Under the pieces are notes generated by a model. It did no database searches. It saw nothing but the letters and a program-made list of their open reading frames with translations, and was not told where the DNA came from. Below, piece after piece: positions 17,485-26,165 of a stretch of 64,000 nucleotides of DNA. The DNA is from Ornithobacterium rhinotracheale (GTDB taxonomy: Bacteria; Bacteroidota; Bacteroidia; Flavobacteriales; Weeksellaceae), in assembly GCF_022832975.1 (NCBI RefSeq), contig NZ_CP094846.1, positions 744,001 to 808,000 of the forward strand, written 5' to 3'. The stretch's first letter is position 1; each line of letters begins with the position of its first letter. The position numbers and the translations under genes were made by a program.

Positions 17485-18807
17485 ATGAAAAAAGTTTTAT
17501 TAGGTGCATTTTTGGCAGGAGCAAGTCTCTTGACCAATGCACAAAAAATTGATTACGAGGAGTATGATTTATCTAATGGGTTGCATGTAATTTTGCACAA
17601 AGATACTTCTGCACCTACGGTAATCACTTCGGTAATGTATCATGTGGGAGCCAAGGACGAGCGACCAGACAGAACAGGTTTTGCACACTTTTTTGAGCAC
17701 CTTTTGTTTGAAGGGACCGAGAACATTAAGCGTGGCGAGTGGTTTAAAATAGTTTCTTCTAATGGAGGACAAGTGAACGCCAACACCACAGACGACCGTA
17801 CTTATTATTACGAAATTTTCCCTTCAAATAACTTGAAATTGGCTCTATGGATGGAATCAGAAAGAATGTTCCACCCAGTGATAAACCAAATTGGGGTAGA
17901 TACCCAAAACGAGGTGGTGAAAGAAGAAAAGCGTATGCGTGTGGACAATCAGCCATATGGCAATCTTTTCAAAGCAGTTAAAGAAAATATGTTCGAAAAA
18001 CACCCATACAAGCACACTACCATTGGAGAAATGGAACATTTGGATGCGGCAACTTTAGATGAATTTAAAGCCTTTTTTAAAAAATATTATATTCCAAATA
18101 ATGCAGTGCTTATCGTAGCGGGGGATTTTGATGAAACGCAAGCCAAAAAATGGATCCAAGAGTATTTTGGAGATATTCCTGCAGGACCATCCATTGAGCG
18201 CTCTCATATTCAAGAGGCTCCCTTTAAAGCGCAGAAACAAGCTAAATTCTATGATCCAAATATCCAAGCTCCAATGTATATTTTGGCTTTTAGAACACCA
18301 AGTATGAAGGACAGAGATGCTTATGTTCTAGACATGATTTCTCAAATTTTAAGTGGAGGGAAAACTGCCAGATTATATAAAAATATGGTAGACAAAAATA
18401 AATTAGCCTTGGAAGTATCGTCTTTTAATTATGGGCAAGAAGATTACGGGACATATCTATTTTATGGCATTCCTATTGGAAAAACAAGCAAGGAACAAAT
18501 CTTGAAAGCTTTTGAAAAAGAAATCAAAGATTTGCAAACCAATCTGATCTCTGAAAGAGAATACCAGAAAGTCGAAAACTCTTTTGAAAATTCATTTGTA
18601 AATAAAAATAAAAATATCTCTGGAGTGGCAAGCTCATTAGCTACCAACTATATGTTGTATGGCGACACCTCGTTAATCAACAAAGAAATAGAAATTTACA
18701 GATCAATTACGAGAGAAGAAATTAGAGAGGTTGCAAGAAAATATTTTAACTTAAATCAATCTTTGGTTTTGGAATATTTACCAGAACAAAATAATGACAA
18801 AAAATAA
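17485..18807 (+). CDS. M16 zinc protease, catalytic subunit
   Basis: A 440-residue insulinase-family (M16B) protease with a signal peptide (cleavage likely after LLTNAQ), so it is periplasmic. The inverted zinc motif HxxEH is intact at residues 68-72 (HFFEHLLFEGT), and the further Glu lies in NEVVKEEKRMR. The gene is 3 bases upstream of a second M16 gene lacking this motif, so the two likely form the hetero-oligomeric catalytic/non-catalytic pair known for M16B enzymes. Such pairs degrade or process peptides in the envelope. Confidence 0.93.
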   Translation: MKKVLLGAFLAGASLLTNAQKIDYEEYDLSNGLHVILHKDTSAPTVITSVMYHVGAKDERPDRTGFAHFFEHLLFEGTENIKRGEWFKIVSSNGGQVNANTTDDRTYYYEIFPSNNLKLALWMESERMFHPVINQIGVDTQNEVVKEEKRMRVDNQPYGNLFKAVKENMFEKHPYKHTTIGEMEHLDAATLDEFKAFFKKYYIPNNAVLIVAGDFDETQAKKWIQEYFGDIPAGPSIERSHIQEAPFKAQKQAKFYDPNIQAPMYILAFRTPSMKDRDAYVLDMISQILSGGKTARLYKNMVDKNKLALEVSSFNYGQEDYGTYLFYGIPIGKTSKEQILKAFEKEIKDLQTNLISEREYQKVENSFENSFVNKNKNISGVASSLATNYMLYGDTSLINKEIEIYRSITREEIREVARKYFNLNQSLVLEYLPEQNNDKK

Positions 18808-18810
18808 ACC

Positions 18811-20937
18811 ATGAAAAAATTATCAATCGCAATACTTTCCGCTTTGCTTGTTACTGCTTGTACTTCAACTAAACAAGCTGCAACAGAAAAAGCCGCAGAA
18901 CCTAAAACAACAACCAAGGTGAACACAGGAATAGATCGCTCCGTAAGACCTACGCCAGGCCCTGCGCCAAAAGTGAAAATCACTAAGCCAGAAGAGTTTA
19001 AATTAGCCAATGGATTGCATGTAATGGTGGTAGAAAACCACAAATTGCCATCTGTGAGCTTCTACTTGTCTATGGATAATCCGCCATTGTTGCAAGGAGA
19101 TAAGAAAGGTGTTTCTCAAATGCTAAGTGCCATTATGGGAAACGGAACTTCAAAGATTTCCAAAGACGATTTCAACGAAGAGTTAGAATTTTATGGTGCT
19201 AATGCTAGTGTATATGCCTCTGGGGCGAGTGCTACTACGCTTACTCGCTATTTCCCTAAAGTTTTTGATTTAGTAATCAGTGCGGCATTAGACCCTCGTC
19301 TGTCTAAAACAGAATTTGAAAAAGAAAAGGAAAAAGCCTTGGAAAATCTTAGAATTTCTGAGAAAAATGTTCAGAGTGTTGCAAACAATCTTCGTTCTGC
19401 TTTGGCTTTTGGTAAAAATCACCCTTATGGTGAGTTTACAACCGAAAAAACATTAAAAAATGTATCTTTCAAAGATGTGAAAAACTATTATAACAAATAT
19501 TTTTCACCAGAAAACGCTTATTTAGTGGTAGTAGGAGATGTTACTTTGGCCCAAGTTAAGAAGTTAGTAGAAAAAGATTTAGCTTCTTGGAAGCCAAAAG
19601 GCATCAAAAAAGTAAATTATGCTAAGCCTCAAAATTTACCAAATGTGCAAATCGATTTCATTGATATGCCAAATGCCGTGCAAACCGAAATTGCAGCTTT
19701 GAATGTGGTAGACTTAAAAATCAAAGACAAAGACTATTTCGCCGCCGTTTTAGCTAATAAAATTTTAGGTGGAGGAGGAGAAGCTAGATTATTTCTTAAC
19801 TTAAGAGAAGCACATGGATGGACTTATGGTGCTTATTCAGATATCTCTCCTGATAAGGAAATAGGTAGTTTTAGTGCAACTGCAGCTGTGCGTAATGCCG
19901 TGACCGATAGTGCTGTGGTGGAAATGATGAATGAAATTAGAAAAATTGGAAAAGAACCAGTAACTCAAGACGAGTTAGATAGAGCAAAAGCTACTTACAT
20001 AGGGTCTTTTGTAATGAATGCACAAAAACCAAGCGTTATAGCTAATCAAGCATTGCAAATCCAAACACAAGGATTACCTGACGATTTCTACGAAAATTTT
20101 ATCAAAAACATCAGTGCTGTAACTTTAGAAGAAGTGCAAGCTGTGGCTAAAAAATACTTTGGGGCAGACAACTCAAGAATCGTAGTTGTAGGAAAAGCAG
20201 AAGATGTTTTGCCAGGATTAGAAAAATTAGGTTACCCAATTAATTTCTACAATCGTTTTGGCGAAAAAACTGGAAACCCATTAAAAAATCAAGTAGCGTT
20301 GCCAGCAGGGCTCACTGCTCAAAAAGTTTTAGCAGACTATGTGCAAGCAATTGGTGGTATGCAAAAAGTGAAAAACATTAAAAGCGTAAAAGCTACCTTT
20401 ACATTAGAAGGAGCAGCACCACAACCACTTGAAGGAGAAGTTTTATACTACGAGCCAAACTTAGAAAAAACTGTTCTTAAAATGAACGGAGCAGTAATCG
20501 TTACCACCATTTTCGACGGAAAGGTAGAGAAGACTTCTGGCATGATGGGGAATTCAGAAAAATCTGGAAAAGATGTAGCAGAAAAAGCTGCTAAAAAAGG
20601 TATCGTGCCACAAGCATTTTACACAAATAAAGAGGAGAAACTAGTAGGCACAACAACTATTGATGGGAAACTAGCTTACAAAGTTGAAGTGCCTGTGGGA
20701 GATTTAAAAACTTATGAATACTACGACGCTAAATCCAAATTATTGGTGCAAAACAGCGTTTCTGTAGATACACCACAAGGCCCTATGGAAATCATTACAT
20801 CATACAAAGATTATAAATCTGTAGATGGAGTGAAATTTGCATTTGTTGTAACGCAAGAAGTAGCAGGGCAAAAAATAGTAACTACCATGAAAAAAATGGA
20901 GGTGAACAAAGATGTAAAATTAGCAGATTTTAAATAA
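18811..20937 (+). CDS. M16 protease-like lipoprotein, non-catalytic, with C-terminal extra domain
   Basis: A 708-residue lipoprotein (lipobox LLVTACTST). Residues about 50-480 form an M16 fold, but the zinc motif is degenerate: SQMLSAIMGNGT stands where HxxEHxxFxGT would be. The C-terminal M16 half keeps the substrate-contact Arg/Tyr segment (GEARLFLNLREAHGWTYGAYS). This matches the non-catalytic partner of an M16B pair. Residues about 500-708 form an extra beta-rich domain (ADYVQAIGGMQKVKNIKSVKA...) that resembles LolA/LppX-like lipoprotein-carrier folds. It follows the catalytic gene by 3 bases and is closed by a terminator. Confidence 0.9.
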   Translation: MKKLSIAILSALLVTACTSTKQAATEKAAEPKTTTKVNTGIDRSVRPTPGPAPKVKITKPEEFKLANGLHVMVVENHKLPSVSFYLSMDNPPLLQGDKKGVSQMLSAIMGNGTSKISKDDFNEELEFYGANASVYASGASATTLTRYFPKVFDLVISAALDPRLSKTEFEKEKEKALENLRISEKNVQSVANNLRSALAFGKNHPYGEFTTEKTLKNVSFKDVKNYYNKYFSPENAYLVVVGDVTLAQVKKLVEKDLASWKPKGIKKVNYAKPQNLPNVQIDFIDMPNAVQTEIAALNVVDLKIKDKDYFAAVLANKILGGGGEARLFLNLREAHGWTYGAYSDISPDKEIGSFSATAAVRNAVTDSAVVEMMNEIRKIGKEPVTQDELDRAKATYIGSFVMNAQKPSVIANQALQIQTQGLPDDFYENFIKNISAVTLEEVQAVAKKYFGADNSRIVVVGKAEDVLPGLEKLGYPINFYNRFGEKTGNPLKNQVALPAGLTAQKVLADYVQAIGGMQKVKNIKSVKATFTLEGAAPQPLEGEVLYYEPNLEKTVLKMNGAVIVTTIFDGKVEKTSGMMGNSEKSGKDVAEKAAKKGIVPQAFYTNKEEKLVGTTTIDGKLAYKVEVPVGDLKTYEYYDAKSKLLVQNSVSVDTPQGPMEIITSYKDYKSVDGVKFAFVVTQEVAGQKIVTTMKKMEVNKDVKLADFK

Positions 20938-20963
20938 AATCATTTTTTGTAAAATACAAAAGG

Positions 20964-21000
20964 AGCGTCTTTCTTTATTGAGAGACGCTTTTTTATTTTT
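20964..21000 (+). terminator. Terminator after the M16 pair
   Basis: AGCGTCTTTC and the right arm GAGAGACGCT form a stem followed by a T-rich run, directly after the second M16 gene. Confidence 0.82.
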
Positions 21001-21027
21001 TTGGATTAAAAATTTAAAACATTTAAT

Positions 21028-21035
21028 TATATTTG
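21028..21035 (+). promoter_or_regulatory. Putative -7 box for the SufT-like gene
   Basis: TATATTTG matches the consensus exactly, 20 bases before the ATG at 21056. A TTTG at 21000-21003 is 24 bases upstream, slightly wider than usual. Confidence 0.5.
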
Positions 21036-21055
21036 TATTAAATAAAAATCATAAA

Positions 21056-21385
21056 ATGGCAGAACTTACAAATCAACAAATACACGATTTGGGCGAAGAA
21101 ATGGTAAAGGTATTTAAAACCATTTATGATCCAGAAATCCCAGTAGATATTTACGAATTAGGCTTAATTTATGATGCACACATTAGCACAGCGGGCGAGG
21201 CTAAAATCTTGATGACGCTCACTACGCCCAATTGTCCCGTAGCCGAGTCGCTACCCGCTGAGGTAGAAGAAAAAATCGGAAACATCGATGGCGTGGAGAA
21301 AGCGACTGTGCAAATTACATTTGACCCGCCATGGTCTCAAGAATTGATGAGCGAGGAAGCAAAATTTGAATTAGGAATGTTATAA
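21056..21385 (+). CDS. MIP18/SufT-like Fe-S cluster assembly factor (DUF59)
   Basis: A 109-residue protein of the MIP18 (DUF59) family. Conserved segments are VKVFKTIYDPEIPVDIYELGLIYD, MTLTTPNCPVAESLP (with the invariant Cys) and VQITFDPPWSQELMSEEAKFELGML. Members such as SufT help mature Fe-S proteins; the short stand-alone form here corresponds to the SUF-associated type in Bacteroidota. ATG 21056 (MAELTNQQ) is preferred because the open frame upstream runs through the terminator and promoter. No other suf genes are in the window. Confidence 0.9.
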   Translation: MAELTNQQIHDLGEEMVKVFKTIYDPEIPVDIYELGLIYDAHISTAGEAKILMTLTTPNCPVAESLPAEVEEKIGNIDGVEKATVQITFDPPWSQELMSEEAKFELGML

Positions 21386-21427
21386 ATCTAAATAAAAATT
21401 CATATATTTAGGCTAAAATTATAATTT

Positions 21428-22390
21428 ATGATTACACATTTTTCATTCTTAGTAGAAACCTCATTCGGTTTTGTTCTTTTAGCAATTGTGATTTTAAGCT
21501 TTTTTGGGCTATGGTTTATTGTAAAACAACAAACTTCCGTAGTCGTAGAGCGTTTGGGGAAATTTCATAGTGTAAGGAATTCTGGATTAAATTTCAAAAT
21601 CCCATTCATAGATCAAATCGCAGGACGCGTTTCATTGAAAATTCAGCAATTGGATGTAGTGGTAGAAACCAAAACCAAGGACGATGTATTTGTAAAACTT
21701 AAAGTTTCTACACAATATTTAGTCATTAAAGACAAGGTTTATGATGCCTTTTATAAATTGGACGACCCACAATCGCAGATTACATCTTATATTTTTGATG
21801 TAGTGCGTGCCGAAGTGCCAAAATTACGACTAGACGATGTTTTTGAGAAAAAAGACGATATCGCCATTGCCGTGAAATCTGAATTGCAAGAAGCAATGAA
21901 CGATTATGGGTACGACATTATCAAAACTTTGGTAACAGACATCGATCCAGATGAGCAAGTGAAACATGCGATGAACCGAATCAATGCCTCTGAACGCCAA
22001 AAAATTGCAGCGCAATACGAAGGAGACGCTCAGCGTATTTTAATCGTAGAAAAAGCAAAAGCCGAAGCGGAAAGTAAACGCCTCCAAGGACAAGGGATTG
22101 CAGACCAGCGTAGAGAAATCGCTAAAGGTTTGGAAGAGTCTGTAAATGTGTTGAACAAAGTGGGTATCAACTCGCAAGAAGCATCTGCGCTTATCGTTGT
22201 GACTCAGCATTACGATACGCTCACTGCAATGGGAACAAGCAATAAATCAAATTTAATTTTGTTGCCAAATTCACCAAGTGCAGCTGGAGATATGCTAAAC
22301 AATATGGTTGCCTCGTTCTCGGCTGCCAATGTGATTGGAGAAGAAATGAAAAAGAAAACCAGAGAAAATATTCAAAATTCGGAATCTTAG
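21428..22390 (+). CDS. SPFH/band-7 membrane protein
   Basis: A 320-residue stomatin-like protein. An N-terminal membrane helix (residues about 12-32, FGFVLLAIVILSFFGLWFIV) precedes a band-7 domain (VVVERLGKFHSVRNSGLNFKIPFIDQI) and a long Ala/Glu/Lys-rich coiled coil (RQKIAAQYEGDAQRILIVEKAKAEAE is part of it). SPFH proteins oligomerise on membranes and often regulate membrane proteases or organise lipid domains. The partner NfeD-type gene is not adjacent. It follows the SufT-like gene by 42 bases and is ended by a hairpin. Confidence 0.92.
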   Translation: MITHFSFLVETSFGFVLLAIVILSFFGLWFIVKQQTSVVVERLGKFHSVRNSGLNFKIPFIDQIAGRVSLKIQQLDVVVETKTKDDVFVKLKVSTQYLVIKDKVYDAFYKLDDPQSQITSYIFDVVRAEVPKLRLDDVFEKKDDIAIAVKSELQEAMNDYGYDIIKTLVTDIDPDEQVKHAMNRINASERQKIAAQYEGDAQRILIVEKAKAEAESKRLQGQGIADQRREIAKGLEESVNVLNKVGINSQEASALIVVTQHYDTLTAMGTSNKSNLILLPNSPSAAGDMLNNMVASFSAANVIGEEMKKKTRENIQNSES

Positions 22391-22411
22391 GTCGCATAAA
22401 AATATCAAACG

Positions 22412-22450
22412 AAAAAGTCAGTTCAAAAAATAGATGAGCTGACTTTTTTA
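22412..22450 (+). terminator. Terminator after the SPFH gene
   Basis: AAAAAGTCAGTTC pairs with GAGCTGACTTTTT (one G-U pair) around an 11-base loop, followed by a T-run. Confidence 0.8.
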
Positions 22451-22470
22451 GTATCTTTAAAAATCGGAAT

Positions 22471-23616
22471 ATGGCTAAATTTTTAGCAAGTTTACTCATC
22501 ACATTTTCGTTGGTTTTTGGGTTAAAGGCTCAAAGCTTAAAACCCTTTACCGAGCGGGTAAATATCCAAACCGAATGCGCATCGCCACACCAAATTTTGA
22601 ACAAAGAATGGGTGGCTATAGGCATTAATCATCCTTATAATTTGATGATTGATAGCACTCTGCTTTGGCAGGGGAAACCAAGTTTTCGTTTTGAATTGGG
22701 CGCAGAAGATAACACGCTTTCGGGTTACCAAGCAGGAACGACCAAAGGTAGGATAGAGCTATCGCATTGCTTTGCTCAAAAATCCGATTTTAAGCGATTT
22801 TCTGATAGCGTTTCGGAAAGTAAATCAGTATATTTTTATGGACAAACCATTTATCCGCAAGGCAGCTCAGGAAAATTTGAATTTTCGATATTTTTGCCCA
22901 GTGATTTTCCAAACGATGCATCTTGTATTTTTGCACAATGGCACGGGATGCCATTTTCTCGTTTAGTGAAATTTCCTAATGGCGAAGTGCAACAGCTCAG
23001 TGCGCAAGAGTTTAGTGCGCTTTTGAGTCAGATGATTTTTAAAAAAGAACAAGGATTTACCAAAATTCCGATTGTGGATAAAAACGGTAACCCTAAACTT
23101 GATGCACAGGGCAATCCACGATTTAAAGCAGGAACGCCCAACGGCTATAAAGTGGAGCAAGGGGGATTTCCACCTTTGGCTTTTGGTTTTAGCAATGGAT
23201 ATTTTTATATCAAAGCCAATTCCGATGCCGCTTGGTTTTCAGACAAAACCGACCGTACCAATGCAAATGTAGCCAAATTAAATGTGCTTGAATCGGTGAA
23301 ATCTCGCTACAAAGTTTCTACCTTGGCGTATAAAATGCCCATCGCCGAATTTCCCAAAAATCAATGGGTGACATTTAAAGTGGATTTGGCGTGGTCTACC
23401 TATTCCCCGAGCCAAGAAAAAATGCTTAAAAATGGATTTTTGGATGTAGAAATGCAGTCCTTCAACCAAAGAAAATACATCGTGAAACGACTCTCGCTCC
23501 CAATGGGCAGAAACGATGAGCAAGGTTATTATTTTAAGTTTGGGATTTATCGTGTAGGCAATAGCACTACGCCCGTGTATTACAATTTGGCGGGTTACAG
23601 CGAAAAAATCAATTAG
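22471..23616 (+). CDS. Heparin lyase I (polysaccharide lyase family 13)
   Basis: A 381-residue secreted heparinase I homologue (signal peptide to about residue 20). It can be aligned by eye along its whole length with Pedobacter heparinus heparinase I as I remember it: NKEWVAIGINHPY, GKPSFRFELGAEDNTLSGYQAGTTKGR in two parts, CIFAQWHGMP, GYKVEQGGFPPLAFGFS and YYFKFGIYRVGNSTTP. His158 (in QWHG), Lys356 and Tyr360 (in KFGIY) match the residues implicated in the Bacteroides enzyme structure. The Cys135 and His203 of the Pedobacter enzyme are replaced by Tyr128 and Phe196. Family members cleave heparin/heparan sulfate by beta-elimination. No SusC/D, sulfatase or other lyase gene is nearby, so it is an orphan. 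It converges on the Fe-S gene with a 4-base overlap. Confidence 0.92.
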   Translation: MAKFLASLLITFSLVFGLKAQSLKPFTERVNIQTECASPHQILNKEWVAIGINHPYNLMIDSTLLWQGKPSFRFELGAEDNTLSGYQAGTTKGRIELSHCFAQKSDFKRFSDSVSESKSVYFYGQTIYPQGSSGKFEFSIFLPSDFPNDASCIFAQWHGMPFSRLVKFPNGEVQQLSAQEFSALLSQMIFKKEQGFTKIPIVDKNGNPKLDAQGNPRFKAGTPNGYKVEQGGFPPLAFGFSNGYFYIKANSDAAWFSDKTDRTNANVAKLNVLESVKSRYKVSTLAYKMPIAEFPKNQWVTFKVDLAWSTYSPSQEKMLKNGFLDVEMQSFNQRKYIVKRLSLPMGRNDEQGYYFKFGIYRVGNSTTPVYYNLAGYSEKIN

Positions 23617-24905
23617 TCGGCCCAATTCATGCGGTCTGCATTGTTGAATTGCCAAGGGGCGCCATTGTTTTCAATGTTTTGCATCATATGATTGAGCTCG
23701 GTCGGTGCTTCTGATTTTTCCATTACCAAATATTGTCGCATATTGATGATGATGGAAAGCGGATCAATTTCAATTGGGCAGGCTTGCGTACAAGCATTGC
23801 AAGAAGTACACGCCCAGATTTCTTCTGCCGTGATATAGTCACCGAGCAAAGTTTTATTATCTGGGACAAATTCTTTGTTTTTGTCAATATTTTTGCCCAC
23901 TTCTTCGAGTCTGTCGCGCGTTTTCATCATGATTTGTCGTGGCGAAAGTTTTTTGCCTGTAAGATGTGCAGGACATTCTGCGGTGCATCTTCCACATTCG
24001 GTGCAGGTGTAGGCATTGAGCAATTGGACACGGTTTAAATCAAAAATATCCTTTGCTCCAAAAGTCTCAGTGTTTGGCTCTGGCGTTACGGCAAATGGGT
24101 CAACATTAGGATCCATCATCAAAGCCACTTCTTTTTTCACGCTTTCAAGATTGTCCAACTCGCCTTTAGGTTGCAATTTGCTGTACCAAACATTGGGAAA
24201 TGCAAGTAAAATGTGCAAATGTTTGGAATAATATAAATAATTTAAAAATACTAAAATTCCTAAAATATGGAACCACCACGCACTGCGTTCAATGATGAAA
24301 AGCGTGGTTTCGTTTAGGTTTTTAAACCCAGAAAATAGATGTTTTGAAATCGGAAAACTTCCGGCTAAATCTATGCCTTGATTTTGATGAAGGTAGAAGT
24401 CGGCGGCGTTCATACACAAAAACGCAAGCATCAAGAAAAATTCGATGATTAAAATAAGGTAGGCGTCCGTTTTGGGGAAGCCTTTTAAAATTTTAAATCG
24501 GTGAATGGATAAAAACTTTCTTCGGACGAAAAAAAGTGTCACAGCGATGATCACCAAAGCCGCTAAAATTTCAAATCCACCAATCAAAGCGTCATAAAAA
24601 CTGCCCATAAATCCAAAAGCTCGGTGGGTGCCAAAAAGCCCATCGATTACGATTTCGAGGAGTTCAATATTGATGATAAAAAAGCCCAAATACGCCGTGA
24701 TGTGTAAAATCCCAGCGACAGGGCGAGCCATCATTTTGGATTGCCCAAGTGCTATAAGAAGTGTTTTTTGCCATCGTTTATTTTTATGATCGGTACGATT
24801 AATTTTTCTACCGAGCGAAATGTTTCTTTTGATTTTTCTAATGTTGAAAATAAAAAATCCGATTCCGCACAATAGGGCAAAGGCAAATAGAATTTGGGCT
24901 AGCAT
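23613..24905 (-). CDS. Membrane (Fe-S)-binding protein, HdrD/GlpC-related
   Basis: A 430-residue protein. The N-terminal half has about five or six membrane helices (nitrate-reductase gamma/HdrE-like). The C-terminal part carries two 4Fe-4S motifs, CTECGRCTAECPA and CTSCNACTQACPIEI. Such proteins move electrons between a membrane quinone pool and a soluble partner. The partner with CCG (heterodisulfide-reductase) domains, which I remember as directly downstream in many flavobacteria, is absent here; a heparin lyase on the opposite strand occupies the position. It is 4 bases downstream of the MCE gene. Confidence 0.88.
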   Translation of the reverse strand: MLAQILFAFALLCGIGFFIFNIRKIKRNISLGRKINRTDHKNKRWQKTLLIALGQSKMMARPVAGILHITAYLGFFIINIELLEIVIDGLFGTHRAFGFMGSFYDALIGGFEILAALVIIAVTLFFVRRKFLSIHRFKILKGFPKTDAYLILIIEFFLMLAFLCMNAADFYLHQNQGIDLAGSFPISKHLFSGFKNLNETTLFIIERSAWWFHILGILVFLNYLYYSKHLHILLAFPNVWYSKLQPKGELDNLESVKKEVALMMDPNVDPFAVTPEPNTETFGAKDIFDLNRVQLLNAYTCTECGRCTAECPAHLTGKKLSPRQIMMKTRDRLEEVGKNIDKNKEFVPDNKTLLGDYITAEEIWACTSCNACTQACPIEIDPLSIIINMRQYLVMEKSEAPTELNHMMQNIENNGAPWQFNNADRMNWAD

Positions 24906-24909
24906 TTTC

Positions 24910-25893
24910 TTATTTTATAGTATCTTTTACTCTAACTTTTTTGCCAAAAACTGAAAATTGAATGTATTTATCTGGTCTCTCTTTTATTTCAGCTAAAAGT
25001 GTATTGAGTGTTTTCGTTGTTTTATTTAAGTTGTCGTAAAAAGCAGGGTCATTAATCAGTTTATTAAGTGTGCCGTCTGCTTGGTCTACTTTTGTGATAA
25101 AACTTTTTAATTCTTGAGAGCTAGATTCTAAATTAGCCAAAGTTTTTTCAAAATCTGTAGCATTAATTTTATCAGCCACATCGCCATATTTTTTAAGTGT
25201 TGTATTGGCCGTACTCATTACATTGTTGGCATTTTGAGTAAGTTCCTTTACATCTCCATCTAGCTTGTCTGTTACTTTGGTAGTAGATTGTATTAAATTT
25301 CTTGCACTATTGGAAGTGAGCTCAAGCGAGTGTATTGTTTTATCTAAACTAGCAAGCACTTGTTTGAGATTTTGATTGGTTTGGTCGTCTGCTAAATTTC
25401 CAAACCTTCCTAAAGTTGAATTTAGCGTAGTAAGTACGCTATCTAGCTTGTTTTGTGTAGGTTGTAATTTATTTGATAGCATTGCCATCAGAGATTCTTT
25501 ATTTGCTGCTTTTAGAGTATCCCCACTTTTGGCCTCAGGGCCGTTGTAATCAATATTAAGTTTTACTTGTTTTCCAGCCATTAATCCAGGTTCGTAAATT
25601 TCGGCGACTGTATTTTTAGAAAAATGCAGTTTTTTATCTAGGACCATTTTCACTACAAAATGGATGTTGTCTTTTTCCTCAATGATTTTAATGTCTTCGA
25701 CCGAGCCAATTTTCAATCCGTTTACGTTTACAGGTTTAGTAGGTAAAAGCCCAACCACATCTTTGTACACGACATAATATATTTCGCCAGAAGTGAATAC
25801 ATTTTTTCCATTTAGAAAAGTAAAAAGCCAGTAAAATAGTCCGATACTTACGATTGAAATCAACCCGATTTTTATTTCTTTACTTATTTTCAT
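24910..25893 (-). CDS. MlaD-type MCE-domain protein
   Basis: A 327-residue membrane-anchored protein. One N-terminal helix (residues about 8-27) is followed by an MCE domain (GEIYYVVYKDVVGLLPTKPVNVNGLKIGSV, given in part: VVGLLPTKPVNVNGLKIG) and a long helical region of about 150 residues rich in Asn/Thr/Leu, typical of Bacteroidota MlaD proteins. MlaD-like proteins bind phospholipids between the inner and outer membranes. Neighbours are an amidase and an LptD-like gene, an envelope-biogenesis group. No MlaE/MlaF permease or ATPase is in the window. Confidence 0.9.
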   Translation of the reverse strand: MKISKEIKIGLISIVSIGLFYWLFTFLNGKNVFTSGEIYYVVYKDVVGLLPTKPVNVNGLKIGSVEDIKIIEEKDNIHFVVKMVLDKKLHFSKNTVAEIYEPGLMAGKQVKLNIDYNGPEAKSGDTLKAANKESLMAMLSNKLQPTQNKLDSVLTTLNSTLGRFGNLADDQTNQNLKQVLASLDKTIHSLELTSNSARNLIQSTTKVTDKLDGDVKELTQNANNVMSTANTTLKKYGDVADKINATDFEKTLANLESSSQELKSFITKVDQADGTLNKLINDPAFYDNLNKTTKTLNTLLAEIKERPDKYIQFSVFGKKVRVKDTIK

Positions 25894-25904
25894 ACACGAG
25901 CATA

Positions 25905-26165
25905 TTATTGTTTAATTCCGTTTTTAAATTTTACGATAAAGGCATCTGGAAATTTCTTAATTTTCAAATACTTTAAATTGTTTTTCGCTTGATTTTCATC
26001 TCTATACCAGCCGTAGTAGTATTTAAATAAATTATTTTCTTTGATTTTGTAAATATTTTTAAGGCCCTTGAAATGGGAGGATTTAACTGAGTAATTTTTT
26101 TGCGAACTTAAAATTTGAATTCTATAAATTATTTCATTTTTTTTTTCCGTCCCCAGTATTTTCAT
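25905..26165 (-). pseudogene. Second SPOR-like repeat of the amidase, out of frame
   Basis: An 86-codon frame overlapping the amidase end by 32 bases. From residue 10 it reads NEIIYRIQILSSQ...FKGLKNIYKIKENNLFKYYYG...FPDAFIVKF, which is a clear repeat of the amidase C-terminus (KIFKIQFLTSK...LKGLTNVEVVKENGIYKYFYG...FPDAFVVEF). The junction is a run of ten A residues (minus strand, 26137-26146) directly before the amidase TGA. Loss of one A joins the two frames into one protein of 446 residues with two tandem repeats. It may instead be a small separate gene or be reached by slippage. It is followed by the MCE gene after 11 bases. Confidence 0.75.
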
